Source: an uncultured Chitinophagaceae bacterium
Lineage (GTDB): Bacteria > Bacteroidota > Bacteroidia > Chitinophagales > Chitinophagaceae
Reading direction: 5' to 3'
Assembly (NCBI GenBank): GCA_937919945.1
Contig: CALESY010000045.1
Coordinates: forward strand, 1-28,770
DNA length: 28,770 bases
Shown: piece after piece, positions 13,780 to 21,949 of the stretch
How positions within the stretch are numbered: the stretch's first letter is position 1
How the letters are laid out: every line of letters starts with the position of its first letter
Notes under the pieces: model-generated
Told to the model about the DNA's origin: nothing
Database searches by the model: none
The model's input: only the letters and a program-made list of their open reading frames with translations
Made by a program: the position numbers and the translations under genes

Positions 13780-15579
13780 ATGTCAGCGTTACATAAGTTT
13801 CATATACCAGTATTGGGAATTGGTTATTCAATTGATACACCTGTAAAAGTAGCCAGATATGGCATATCCTCCGTTATCTCCATTATGGATGATGAGTTAG
13901 TAGAGAAAATGCGGAAGCACTATTGCAATGAAATAAACGAAATCTACATTCCGATTGCAGTATCGGAAGTAGATTATAGGGCAAAGCGTATAACTGCATA
14001 CTTAAACCTGATTGATAAAATAATAGCTGCCCAGATTTCAGGATTAAAGCATCTGCCTTTTGATGAAGATGGTGATATCGTTAAATACTTCGACTTATTG
14101 CCGGATTATGCACCGCTAAAACGTAAGTATCATGTAATGAAGCAGCATGAACCTGGAGAAGCTAAAACTGCGTTGGAAAATGAATTGCGAAGTATAATTC
14201 AACCCGGATCGATTGATGTTAATATTATGGCTAAGGTTGATAGAATTAATAGCAATACTGACGGTGAACTATTGCCTGTAGAATACTCTGATGCTTTATC
14301 CGCATTAAGGGGTTATGCAAACAGTGAACTTAAGTCATCGATAGTGTTCTCTGCTGGTTATAACCCTCGTTTGTATAGTTACATTGAGACCTTCAAAGAC
14401 TTTTTCCCTGATGAAAATGGTTGTCTGAAAAAACGAATAATACTGAAGGTAAGTGATTATCGATCAGCCCTTGTGCAAGGCAAAATATTGGCAAAGAAAG
14501 GACTTTGGGTGTCTGAATTCAGAATTGAATCAGGGTTAAATTGTGGAGGTCATGCATTTGCGACAGATGGATTCTTACTTGGCCCGATTCTGGAGGAATT
14601 TAAAAACAAAAGAAATGAATTGACTTCGGAAATATACGCATTATGCCATGCTGCCCATATGGATAAAGGGATACAGTCATTCAAAGAACAACCAAGTATT
14701 AAAATTACTGTACAAGGAGGAATTGGAACTGCAGCTGAGAATGACTTTCTATTTGAATATTTTATGGTAGATAGTACAGGCTGGGGAAGTCCTTTTTTAC
14801 TTGTTCCGGAAGTGACAAATGTTGACGATTATACATTAGCCCAACTAGTAGCGGCCAAAAAAGAAGATTATTATCTAAGTCATGCATCTCCATTGGGTGT
14901 ACCATTTAATAATTTCAGAAATAGCTCTGCAGAAACTCAACGGAAAGAACGGATAAATAAGAACCGGCCCGGAAGTCCTTGTTATAAAAAATACCTTATT
15001 TCAAATACTGAATTTACAGAAATGCCCATTTGTACAGCCTCCCGACAGTATCAGGAATTAAAGATTAAGCAGCTCAAAGAAAAAAATCTTCCTGCAGAAT
15101 TATTACAAAGCATGTTGGACGATGTAACCGAGAAAGATTGCCTTTGTGAAGGTTTAAGCACCCCGGTGTTACTAAAAGATGGGCTACCGCTATCACATAA
15201 ACTTTCGGCAGTCACCATTTGTCCTGGTCCAAACCTTGCCTATTTTTCAGGTGTCTTTTCATTATCCCAAATGGTAAACCATATTTATGGAAAAATTAAC
15301 CTGTTGAATTCATTAAGGCGTCCCAATATGTTTATTAATGAATTGAACCAGTATATCAATTATCTGAAGAGCGAGGTGCAAAAGATTGATATTACACCTA
15401 AACAAACAAAATACTACCAGGTATTTAAGGCAAATTTGATTAATGGGATTGATTATTATAAACAGTTGATACCTAATATGAAACAGGAAGCTGAGAATTA
15501 CATTGCATCTATGAAAGAGGATTTGAGGACTGCATTAGAGTCGCTCAATAAATTGGAAATCCCAAGTTTAGTAAAGTGA
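13780..15579 (+). CDS. Nitronate-monooxygenase-like TIM-barrel protein with Cys-rich C-terminal extension
   Basis: 599 residues from the ATG at 13780. The start FHIPVLGIGYSIDTPVKVA matches the first strand and loop of FMN-dependent 2-nitropropane dioxygenase-like enzymes. Cys255-Gly-Gly-His258 (LNCGGHAFATDG) parallels their GGH motif, and VQGGIGTA (Gly313-Gly316) their phosphate-binding strand. It has long insertions (about 60-230). A C-terminal half has several conserved-looking Cys (GSPCYKKYL, PICTASRQY, KDCLCEG, TICPGPNL), possibly for an Fe-S cluster, ending in a helical tail. Homologues appear in Bacteroidota as uncharacterised proteins. An FMN oxidoreductase is likely; the substrate is unknown. 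It stands alone between a divergent operon and an MbnP-like gene. Confidence 0.6.
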   Translation: MSALHKFHIPVLGIGYSIDTPVKVARYGISSVISIMDDELVEKMRKHYCNEINEIYIPIAVSEVDYRAKRITAYLNLIDKIIAAQISGLKHLPFDEDGDIVKYFDLLPDYAPLKRKYHVMKQHEPGEAKTALENELRSIIQPGSIDVNIMAKVDRINSNTDGELLPVEYSDALSALRGYANSELKSSIVFSAGYNPRLYSYIETFKDFFPDENGCLKKRIILKVSDYRSALVQGKILAKKGLWVSEFRIESGLNCGGHAFATDGFLLGPILEEFKNKRNELTSEIYALCHAAHMDKGIQSFKEQPSIKITVQGGIGTAAENDFLFEYFMVDSTGWGSPFLLVPEVTNVDDYTLAQLVAAKKEDYYLSHASPLGVPFNNFRNSSAETQRKERINKNRPGSPCYKKYLISNTEFTEMPICTASRQYQELKIKQLKEKNLPAELLQSMLDDVTEKDCLCEGLSTPVLLKDGLPLSHKLSAVTICPGPNLAYFSGVFSLSQMVNHIYGKINLLNSLRRPNMFINELNQYINYLKSEVQKIDITPKQTKYYQVFKANLINGIDYYKQLIPNMKQEAENYIASMKEDLRTALESLNKLEIPSLVK

Positions 15580-15649
15580 TATTCGGTAATGACAGTCATC
15601 ATTTATCAATGAAATATTAGCTGTATACATTGCATAAAAGCAGTATGTT

Positions 15650-16378
15650 ATGAGTAAGTTACCGGTTCTGTTATTATTCGTCTCCATGTTCTTTGGATGT
15701 ACTCATCGGAATAATAATACGGATACATTATCGCCTGGAACGTTACAAATCACCATAAGCCATAGTGTAGATGGTCAACAATTAATATGGGACAGTATTA
15801 TGTACAAAAACGATGCGGGGAATAGATATGGTATTAGTAAACTCCAGTATTACATAAGCAATGTCCGATTATATAATAATATGAGAGTAGTTCATCATTA
15901 TGACAGTGTATACTATATAGACGCAAAGTATCAATATTCTTCCGTTGTATCCATTTCCGGAGTATCAGCCGGAGCGTATGATTCGGTAGCACTTACAATA
16001 GGGTTATTGCCATTCCGAAATAAGTCATATAGTCTGCCGGCAACAATTGAGAATACTGGTATGAATTGGCCAGATGTGATGGGCGGGGGGTATCATTTTT
16101 TGAAATTAGAGGGGCATTGGTTAGATACTGCTATTGTTAATGGTTTTGCATTGCATGTGGGGAAGTCTGGTTTTCATTGTGAAGCAGGTTTCCCCTGCCA
16201 TCTTGAGGTAAAGTCAACGCAAATTACAAACCTAAGTATCGGCATGAATATTAATGAATGGTTTAGAACACCGTCAATATACAATTTTAGTACTGATGGC
16301 GTTTATAGCATGGGTGATGAACTCATGATGCGTAAGATTATTACGAATGGCCAAGACGTATTCTCTGAAATGAATTGA
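15650..16378 (+). CDS. MbnP-like lipoprotein
   Basis: 242 residues. The signal peptide ends in FFGC with Cys17 as lipidation site. The body has the MbnP-family arrangement: GTLQITISHSVDGQQLIWD, a YGISKLQYYISNVRL strand pair, YDSVALTIGL, then NWPDVMGGGYHFLKLEGHW and GFALHVGK. MbnP was described with methanobactin and MbnH in methanotrophs and is linked to copper; in Bacteroidota relatives occur with TonB receptors and di-heme peroxidases. No MbnH is in this window. Cys at the GFHCEAGFPCHLEV segment may form a disulfide. A short palindrome ATGACAGTCAT (15588-15598) lies upstream. Surface or periplasmic metal handling is the best guess. Confidence 0.7.
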   Translation: MSKLPVLLLFVSMFFGCTHRNNNTDTLSPGTLQITISHSVDGQQLIWDSIMYKNDAGNRYGISKLQYYISNVRLYNNMRVVHHYDSVYYIDAKYQYSSVVSISGVSAGAYDSVALTIGLLPFRNKSYSLPATIENTGMNWPDVMGGGYHFLKLEGHWLDTAIVNGFALHVGKSGFHCEAGFPCHLEVKSTQITNLSIGMNINEWFRTPSIYNFSTDGVYSMGDELMMRKIITNGQDVFSEMN

Positions 16379-16445
16379 ACTACTTAAACTAATTTATTTC
16401 ATCCAAAAGTTCCTTGGTCGTAATATGGTTAGGATGATTGATGAG

Positions 16446-16718
16446 TTATCCTTTCGCAAGATGATTTAAAATAGCACTGATTAATTTAAACTCCAACTCA
16501 GTATCAATATTGATGTTTGGTTCAGTAAGTTTCCATAAACCATCTTCGGTAGTAGCGATATCGACTACCATATCAATATCGGATGATTGTATTGATACTC
16601 TATAAAATGTACGCCCTGTTTTTAACAGTATCCTATGGAAATCACAATAGTATATACGCTGATTAGCGGCAATCCCCTTAAAAAACTCGAATCTTATATG
16701 CTCTGAATATTCTTCCAT
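16446..16718 (-). CDS. Hypothetical small protein
   Basis: 90 residues, no signal peptide or membrane segment. It reads as an alpha/beta domain (IRFEFFKGI, RIYYCDFHRILL, FYRVSIQSSDIDMVVDI, then DTELEFKLISAILNHL). No family is recognised. It lies between two plus-strand genes in the opposite orientation, convergent with the MbnP-like gene. The regular strand-helix pattern and the ATG start favour a real gene, but without a homologue this is moderate. Confidence 0.45.
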   Translation of the reverse strand: MEEYSEHIRFEFFKGIAANQRIYYCDFHRILLKTGRTFYRVSIQSSDIDMVVDIATTEDGLWKLTEPNINIDTELEFKLISAILNHLAKG

Positions 16719-16935
16719 GCCTGGTTATCTTGATGCAAAGTATGGTTATGATTTGCCCTTGAGGAAGTAAGTGTCTACGAAAAATGTCATGTATTTGTAA
16801 TTGATACTGTATCGATAAGCTGTCTTGATACAGCATCAATATTTTCTTTCCCAAGTATGTAAACCAGTTTTCCCGATTTTGAAAATTTAGTGTCACAATA
16901 ATGTCTTCTTTTGTCATTAAAATGTAATTACTAAA

Positions 16936-17841
16936 ATGAAAATGAGGCTATTAAGTGCAATTTTATTATTGATTGGAGCTCTACAATCTGGTGCACAAAC
17001 AACAATGGGCAAGGAGCAAATTGAGAAAATGTGCGGTTGTTTTTCTGTGAACTTCAAATACGCTGAAACCTTTTCACCTGAACCGTATTACAAATACCAC
17101 GAGCGTGAAGATATGAATGCAGTGGAATTAGCATTGCCAATTGAAAAAACAGACACCAAGATTGTTATTCAACATTTGTTGGTAATCAATGACACTATCA
17201 TTATCAAGCACTGGCGAGAAGAATGGGTATATGAAGCAACCTCATTTTATCAATACATGGGTAATCGCATCTGGAACAAGAAAAGTCTTGAGCCTGCGGC
17301 AACTAAAAATAAATGGACCCAAACAGTATGGGAAGTCAGTGATGAACCTCGTTACCAAGGTGTGAGTTCATGGGTTGAAAACGATGGCAAGATATTCTGG
17401 GAAAGTACTGCTGATGCCCCTCTTCCACGAAGAGAATACACAGTAAGGAATGACTATAATGTATTGAAACGAAGGAACCGAATACTAATTACCGGCGAGG
17501 GTTATCAGCATGAACAAGACAATGATAAAATCCAACGTGCAGATGGTAAGGATAAACTAATAGCACAAGAGAAAGGTTACAATACCTATTATCGTATGGA
17601 TGATAGTGAATGTGCAGTAGCTCGTGAATGGTGGAAAAAAAATGAACCATTCTGGTCAGTTGTGCGTACGCAATGGCAGCAGGTAATCAATACCTCACCA
17701 ACCGTTAGTTTGAAATGGAAAGTAGAAGATAAAATGCTTCATGAACATTTTGATCAGCTCTGGAAAGAATGGCGTAAAGTAAAAATGAGTACTAATGAAA
17801 CTGAAGAAAGAGTAAAACAAGTAATGGCAAAGTTCATGTAA
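16936..17841 (+). CDS. DUF6607 family secreted protein
   Basis: 301 residues. The signal peptide MKMRLLSAILLLIGALQSGAQ is followed by MCGCFSVNFKYAETF and YKYHEREDMNAVELAL. Later come IIKHWREEWVYE, WTQTVWEVSDEPRYQG, WESTADAPLPRREYTVR and YYRMDDSECAVAREWW, features of the DUF6607 family. Many Trp and His residues could bind aromatic ligands or metals. Function is unknown. It precedes the heme-uptake-like locus on the same strand but has its own strong terminator (17865-17893), so it is a separate unit; a role in the same process is inferred from position only. An ATG two codons downstream is an alternative start. Confidence 0.7.
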   Translation: MKMRLLSAILLLIGALQSGAQTTMGKEQIEKMCGCFSVNFKYAETFSPEPYYKYHEREDMNAVELALPIEKTDTKIVIQHLLVINDTIIIKHWREEWVYEATSFYQYMGNRIWNKKSLEPAATKNKWTQTVWEVSDEPRYQGVSSWVENDGKIFWESTADAPLPRREYTVRNDYNVLKRRNRILITGEGYQHEQDNDKIQRADGKDKLIAQEKGYNTYYRMDDSECAVAREWWKKNEPFWSVVRTQWQQVINTSPTVSLKWKVEDKMLHEHFDQLWKEWRKVKMSTNETEERVKQVMAKFM

Positions 17842-17864
17842 GTTGTTTTTATCGATAAGGTGTA

Positions 17865-17893
17865 TAAGGTGGCTTTTGCCACCTTATTTTTTT
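17865..17893 (+). terminator. Strong Rho-independent terminator after the DUF6607 gene
   Basis: TAAGGTGGC and GCCACCTTA form a 9-bp perfect stem with a T4 loop, followed by seven T. Confidence 0.9.
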
Positions 17894-17927
17894 CCCGTTT
17901 CTATAAACCTAATTCATCAGCCGACTG

Positions 17928-17935
17928 TAGTTTTG
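17928..17935 (+). promoter_or_regulatory. Bacteroidota -7 promoter box (TAGTTTTG) of the HmuY leader
   Basis: Exact match to TAnnTTTG, 35 bp after the preceding terminator and 290 bp before the hmuY start. It implies a long leader transcript beginning near 17942. Confidence 0.55.
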
Positions 17936-17941
17936 CGAAGT

Positions 17942-18224
17942 ATTTCAATTCTTGCTCCCACGCTCAGTGACACATGAGTATAATAGGTGTCAATAACTTG
18001 GTTTTCTATCGATGAGTGAGATAGTAAACAAAGAAAGTTTATTCAAATTAGTTGCAGTTTAAAATGTCCTATGCTTATATTTTATATAGTGCATGGAAAG
18101 GAAGTGGTGTGCTGAAACCTGTTGCCGGTAATGGTTGGTAGGGAGCAAGACTTATCTGACATCCGGCTCAGGTTTAGCCATCACACCATCAGGAAGCGTT
18201 TAATAAAAATTAATCTTATAAAAA
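17942..18224 (+). ncRNA. Structured leader RNA, unassigned cis-regulatory candidate
   Basis: About 280 nt between the promoter box and hmuY. Stems visible: TGACAC/GTGTCA (17968-17973 with 17987-17992), CTATC/GATAG (18006-18010 with 18020-18024), and a nested hairpin of three helices: TGGTGTG/CACACCA (18105-18111 with 18182-18188), AAACCTG/CAGGTTT (18115-18121 with 18169-18175) and GCCGG/CCGGC (18124-18128 with 18163-18167). The 34-nt apical loop contains GGGAGCAAGA (18141-18150), which is perfectly complementary to TCTTGCTCCC near the 5' end (17950-17959). That is either a pseudoknot or an alternative fold. No terminator T run precedes hmuY, so control of translation, or an independent sRNA, is possible. 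It does not match the cobalamin, TPP or SAM consensus well. Confidence 0.5.
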
Positions 18225-19469
18225 ATGAAAAAACAACTACTTACGGCATTATTGCTTTTGGCGGGTGCAGGTGTGAAAGCTCAAACAAATGATAGTGTGT
18301 TACTAACTACAGGCTATGCTAACCAAGTTTGGTATAGTCTTGAAAATGATGAGCAAGCTACAGCTCCTAAAAATAACTGGGACTTAGCATTTGATATGAA
18401 GGCTATTACATCATCTATACATATTAATACAGTAGCAGGTATTAATCTATGGGCCTATCCGAAGTCGAATGCATCCGGCTGGGCCAGTGTCGATACCAAT
18501 GGTTTGGGTACATGGGTGAAAAGGTATAATTCAGATACTTCATGGTCACTGGGTGCTATGGGAAATTATGCCAATCCAAGTGATCCGACGGATTTGGATT
18601 GGGGTAAGTATGATGTTTCAACACATATTGTTACAGGTGATTCCATCTATATACTGAAACTTCAGAACGGCGACTACAAAAAACTAATTATTGAATCATT
18701 ATCAAGTGGCACATTTACATTTAAGTATGCCAATCTGGATGGTAGCGGACTGCAAAATGCAACAATCGTAAAATCAAATTTCCCTGGCAAAAACTTCGCG
18801 TACTACTCATTGCAAAACAATATGGCATTGCCTCCTACAAGAGAGCCGGATGCAGATAAATGGGATTTGATATTTACACAGTATACTGCATTTATTCCGC
18901 AAGCCTATACCGTAACCGGTGTGCTGCATAACAGAGGTGTTCGAGTAGCAGAGGTGAATAATCTATCTGATAAAAATACCTACAAGAATTATGGTGCACA
19001 TACCATGGAGTCTGCGATCAATATTATTGGTTATGACTGGAAAAGCTATACTGGTAGCGGGTACAAATTGAAAGATTCGACCGCATACTTTGTAAAAGCA
19101 GTGGACGGGTCTATCTGGAAAATGATATTTACGGGTTTTGCAAGTACAGACGGGAAATCTGTATTCTCAAAAGAAAAATTACTAAGTGTAGGTATATCGG
19201 GAATAAATGTACCAGTAGCTAGTATGGCAATATACCCTAACCCAGCTCCCGCAAGTCATGTAAACATAGTTTATAATGTAGAGCAATCATTAGAGAGCGT
19301 TGTTATGACAGTTCAAAACATACATGGAGCAATAATATACACTGTTCAGCTTGATGGTAGTATAGGTTTACATCAATATGATTTTAATCAACCACTTGCT
19401 ACAGGTACCTATGTAGTAGCCATTCGCACAAAAGAAGGTAATATGGTTCAAAAATTAGTAGTTCAATAA
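18225..19469 (+). CDS. hmuY: HmuY-family heme-binding protein with T9SS sorting domain
   Basis: 414 residues. The signal peptide MKKQLLTALLLLAGAGVKAQ is followed by the HmuY pattern VWYSLENDEQATAPKNNWDLAFDM. A second conserved block is KWDLIFTQYTAFIPQAYTVTGVLHNRG, and then IIGYDWKSYTG. Residues about 330-414 form a type A T9SS tail: IYPNPAP, NIHGAIIY, ATGTYVVAI and the final KLVVQ. HmuY of Porphyromonas is a hemophore that passes heme to the receptor HmuR. The T9SS tail predicts export across the outer membrane, either released or attached to surface lipid. It has its own promoter, structured leader and strong terminator, which would allow higher expression than the receptor genes downstream. 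Confidence 0.82.
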   Translation: MKKQLLTALLLLAGAGVKAQTNDSVLLTTGYANQVWYSLENDEQATAPKNNWDLAFDMKAITSSIHINTVAGINLWAYPKSNASGWASVDTNGLGTWVKRYNSDTSWSLGAMGNYANPSDPTDLDWGKYDVSTHIVTGDSIYILKLQNGDYKKLIIESLSSGTFTFKYANLDGSGLQNATIVKSNFPGKNFAYYSLQNNMALPPTREPDADKWDLIFTQYTAFIPQAYTVTGVLHNRGVRVAEVNNLSDKNTYKNYGAHTMESAINIIGYDWKSYTGSGYKLKDSTAYFVKAVDGSIWKMIFTGFASTDGKSVFSKEKLLSVGISGINVPVASMAIYPNPAPASHVNIVYNVEQSLESVVMTVQNIHGAIIYTVQLDGSIGLHQYDFNQPLATGTYVVAIRTKEGNMVQKLVVQ

Positions 19470-19479
19470 AAGCTGTATT

Positions 19480-19520
19480 AAATATGTTCCTCATTATCAA
19501 ATGAAATGAGGAACATATTT
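19480..19520 (+). terminator. Terminator between hmuY and the receptor operon
   Basis: AAATATGTTCCTCATT (19480-19495) and AATGAGGAACATATTT (19505-19520) pair perfectly over 16 bp with a 9-nt loop and a short T run in the arm. The next gene begins 15 bp later on the same strand, so partial read-through is likely. Confidence 0.75.
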
Positions 19521-19534
19521 TAAGGTACGAAATA

Positions 19535-19861
19535 ATGTGTCAGTTCAAATCAATACTCAACACAGAGGACGGTTATATAGTTAGGTGCAATCATTGTAAA
19601 TATTTCAATATAGGCTTCGGTACAAATGTACTATCAATGACGTTCGATCAGTTTTTTGATTTTAGTCAAACGATTGATGAGTATTATGAAATCCATAAAT
19701 ATACGGATTGTCCGCATCGAAAAATTATTCAGATACCAACCATTGTCCGCTCAATAATTCTACTGTATAGTTTTAACGAATTGGCTAAGCTTAAGGAAAT
19801 GTTAGGCACTGCCAGAGATGTGATAACAAAAGATAAACTGTTTGTTTTTAATGATAATTAG
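19535..19861 (+). CDS. DUF6686 family protein
   Basis: 108 residues, cytosolic. It has two Cys pairs in zinc-ribbon-like arrangement: MCQF at the start, RCNHCKYF (Cys-x-x-Cys), and later DCPHRK. The phrase NIGFGTNVLSMTFDQFFDF is typical of DUF6686, a Bacteroidota family without known function. Its stop overlaps the receptor region by only a few bases (the receptor ATG is at 19863), so the two are translationally linked. Small DUF6686 genes next to HmuY and TonB genes suggest a regulator or metal sensor, but this is inference. Confidence 0.65.
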   Translation: MCQFKSILNTEDGYIVRCNHCKYFNIGFGTNVLSMTFDQFFDFSQTIDEYYEIHKYTDCPHRKIIQIPTIVRSIILLYSFNELAKLKEMLGTARDVITKDKLFVFNDN

Positions 19862-19862
19862 C

Positions 19863-21944
19863 ATGAAATATTTAATACTTACTTCAGTATTTACTCTCAG
19901 CTTTATGTCTGTATATGCAGGGAATAAAAACAAAGAAGCCAATACTATAATTTCTACATCAGATTCATTAGCTGACAATAGCATGGTTGGTAGTGGAATG
20001 CAGGAAGTTGTAGTAACAGGGCAGTATGCTCCAATTAGTGCGGATAGGGCAACTCATAAAATACGCATTATTGGAAGAGAGAAAATAGATGCGATGAATG
20101 CACAGAATCTGAAAGATATACTTTGCAATGAAATGAACATCCGCCTCTCCCAGGATAATATACTTGGGAGCAGTATGAGCTTGCAGGGAGTTTCCGGCGA
20201 GAATGTTAAGATTTTAATAGACGGCGTACCCGTTATTGGCAGGCAGAATGGAAATATTGATCTATCTCAGATAAATCTGAATACGATTGAGCGTATTGAA
20301 ATTGTAGAAGGGCCCATGTCAGTGAATTTTGGCACAAATGCATTGGCAGGTACAATCAACTTAATCACGAAGAAAACACTTAAAAACACGTTTGAAGCCG
20401 GTGCTACTGTTTATTATGAAACCATAGGTACATATAATACCAATGCAAGGCTTGGGTATAATGATAAACACAATACGATATTGATTTCCGGTGGCAGGAA
20501 TTATTTTGACGGATGGAATCCTGATGAATTAGTTTCCTTAAGTACAAAGCCTGTTGTTGCTGATAAAAACCGTTATCAACAATGGAAGCCCAAGCAACAG
20601 TACTTTACGGACCTACAGTATGTGTACAGGATAAAAAACACCGTGTTGAATTATAAAAGTGGTTATTTCACGGAACAGATTACCAACAAAGGAATGCCCA
20701 GGGCTCCATATGGTGAAAATGCAATTGACGATTATTATAGAACAAGCCGCACCGATAATGCCGTGTACGTAAATACACAACTGAAGGCAGGCAAGAGCAT
20801 AAATGCATTTGTTGCATACAATGACTATAAAAGAATAAAAAATGCATACTATCGGGATTTGACAAATTTAAGCAGCGAACTGACTGCCGGGTTTGGAGAT
20901 CAGGATACGTCAAGGTTTACGCTTCTAAATTCAAGAGGCAGTTTTAACAGTACTAACGATAAAAACAGCATCAACTATCAAATTGGCTATGATATTAGTT
21001 TTGAGCAAGCTTTCGGAGTACGTATTAAAGATGGCAATCAACGTATTGAGGACTACGCTGTTTTCACTACAGCAGAAATGCATGTGCTAAGAAAACTTAC
21101 TTTCAGGCCGGGTATAAGGTTGGCATACAATACAAAGTATAAAGCCCCTATCATACCTTCTGTCAACATGAAATACAAATTTTCAAACCTGTTAACATTT
21201 AGAGCTTCCTATGCAAAAGGCTTCCGTTCACCTACATTGAAGGAGTTGTATTTCTACTTCGTGGATATTAATCATAATATACAAGGGAATGAGTCGCTGA
21301 AATCTGAATACTCAGATAATTATACCATAAACCTGAACGGGGTACAACCAATAGGGGAGCATATCCTCAAATATGACTTTGGTTTCTATTACAATGACAT
21401 TAGAAATCTGATATCGCTTGCACAGTTAAGTGGTACCGAGTATTCATATACGAACATAGGTGTATTTAAGACAATCGGTACACAACTGACAATTGAATAC
21501 AAGCACGACAACATTAGTGCTACTGTTGGAGGAGCATATGTTGGCAGGTATAATCAATTGTCTGAGGTAACAAATGTGACCCGATTTAGCTTTAGCCCGG
21601 AGGTGAGGACAAACATTCTATATGAATTTAAGAAAGCTGGCACGCAATTGTCTTTATTTTATAAATATACAGGTAGGACACCCGGTTATGGAGCGAATGA
21701 AAACGGAAATATTATTGCAACAAGTATTAATGACTACAGTTTGGCAGACGTGAGTGTTGCAAAATTTTTCTTCAAACGAAGCGTTAATCTTTCACTCGCT
21801 TGTAAGAACGTATTTGATGTGAAGAATGTAAACCTGTTTTCCGGTGCAGGTGGTAATGCACATAGTAGTAATAACGGAACCATGCCATTAGGAACTGGCA
21901 GGAATTATTGTTTGAAACTGGATGTTCAAATATCTTCAAAGTAA
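19863..21944 (+). CDS. hmuR: TonB-dependent outer-membrane receptor, HmuR-like
   Basis: 693 residues from the ATG at 19863. A signal peptide (1-20) leads to a TonB box region QEVVVTGQ (about 47-54). The plug domain follows: LKDILCNEMNIRLSQDN, LIDGVPVIGR, IERIEIVEGPMSVNFGTNALAGTINLITKK (in part). A 22-strand barrel ends in NYCLKLDVQISSK. The loop region AKGFRSPTLKELYFYF, then INHNIQGNESLKSEYSDNY, corresponds to the FRAP and NPNL boxes of heme receptors, with a His just before. It imports a large ligand, most likely heme or another tetrapyrrole, with energy from TonB. The next gene starts 5 bp downstream. Confidence 0.85.
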   Translation: MKYLILTSVFTLSFMSVYAGNKNKEANTIISTSDSLADNSMVGSGMQEVVVTGQYAPISADRATHKIRIIGREKIDAMNAQNLKDILCNEMNIRLSQDNILGSSMSLQGVSGENVKILIDGVPVIGRQNGNIDLSQINLNTIERIEIVEGPMSVNFGTNALAGTINLITKKTLKNTFEAGATVYYETIGTYNTNARLGYNDKHNTILISGGRNYFDGWNPDELVSLSTKPVVADKNRYQQWKPKQQYFTDLQYVYRIKNTVLNYKSGYFTEQITNKGMPRAPYGENAIDDYYRTSRTDNAVYVNTQLKAGKSINAFVAYNDYKRIKNAYYRDLTNLSSELTAGFGDQDTSRFTLLNSRGSFNSTNDKNSINYQIGYDISFEQAFGVRIKDGNQRIEDYAVFTTAEMHVLRKLTFRPGIRLAYNTKYKAPIIPSVNMKYKFSNLLTFRASYAKGFRSPTLKELYFYFVDINHNIQGNESLKSEYSDNYTINLNGVQPIGEHILKYDFGFYYNDIRNLISLAQLSGTEYSYTNIGVFKTIGTQLTIEYKHDNISATVGGAYVGRYNQLSEVTNVTRFSFSPEVRTNILYEFKKAGTQLSLFYKYTGRTPGYGANENGNIIATSINDYSLADVSVAKFFFKRSVNLSLACKNVFDVKNVNLFSGAGGNAHSSNNGTMPLGTGRNYCLKLDVQISSK

Positions 21945-21949
21945 TAATT

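Noticed and set aside
9327..15598. Shared AATGACAGTCA word after the aquaporin and the nitronate-monooxygenase-like genes
   Set aside because: Only two short copies at unrelated gene ends; likely chance.
16678..16917. 79-codon minus-strand frame overlapping the 90-residue hypothetical
   Set aside because: It overlaps the better candidate in another frame and ends in a basic, low-quality tail.
18100..18190. Cobalamin or TPP riboswitch
   Set aside because: Fragments such as GCTGAAACCTG and GGTAGGGAGCAAG recall TPP elements, but the order and spacing of conserved blocks do not fit, and the B12 box is missing.
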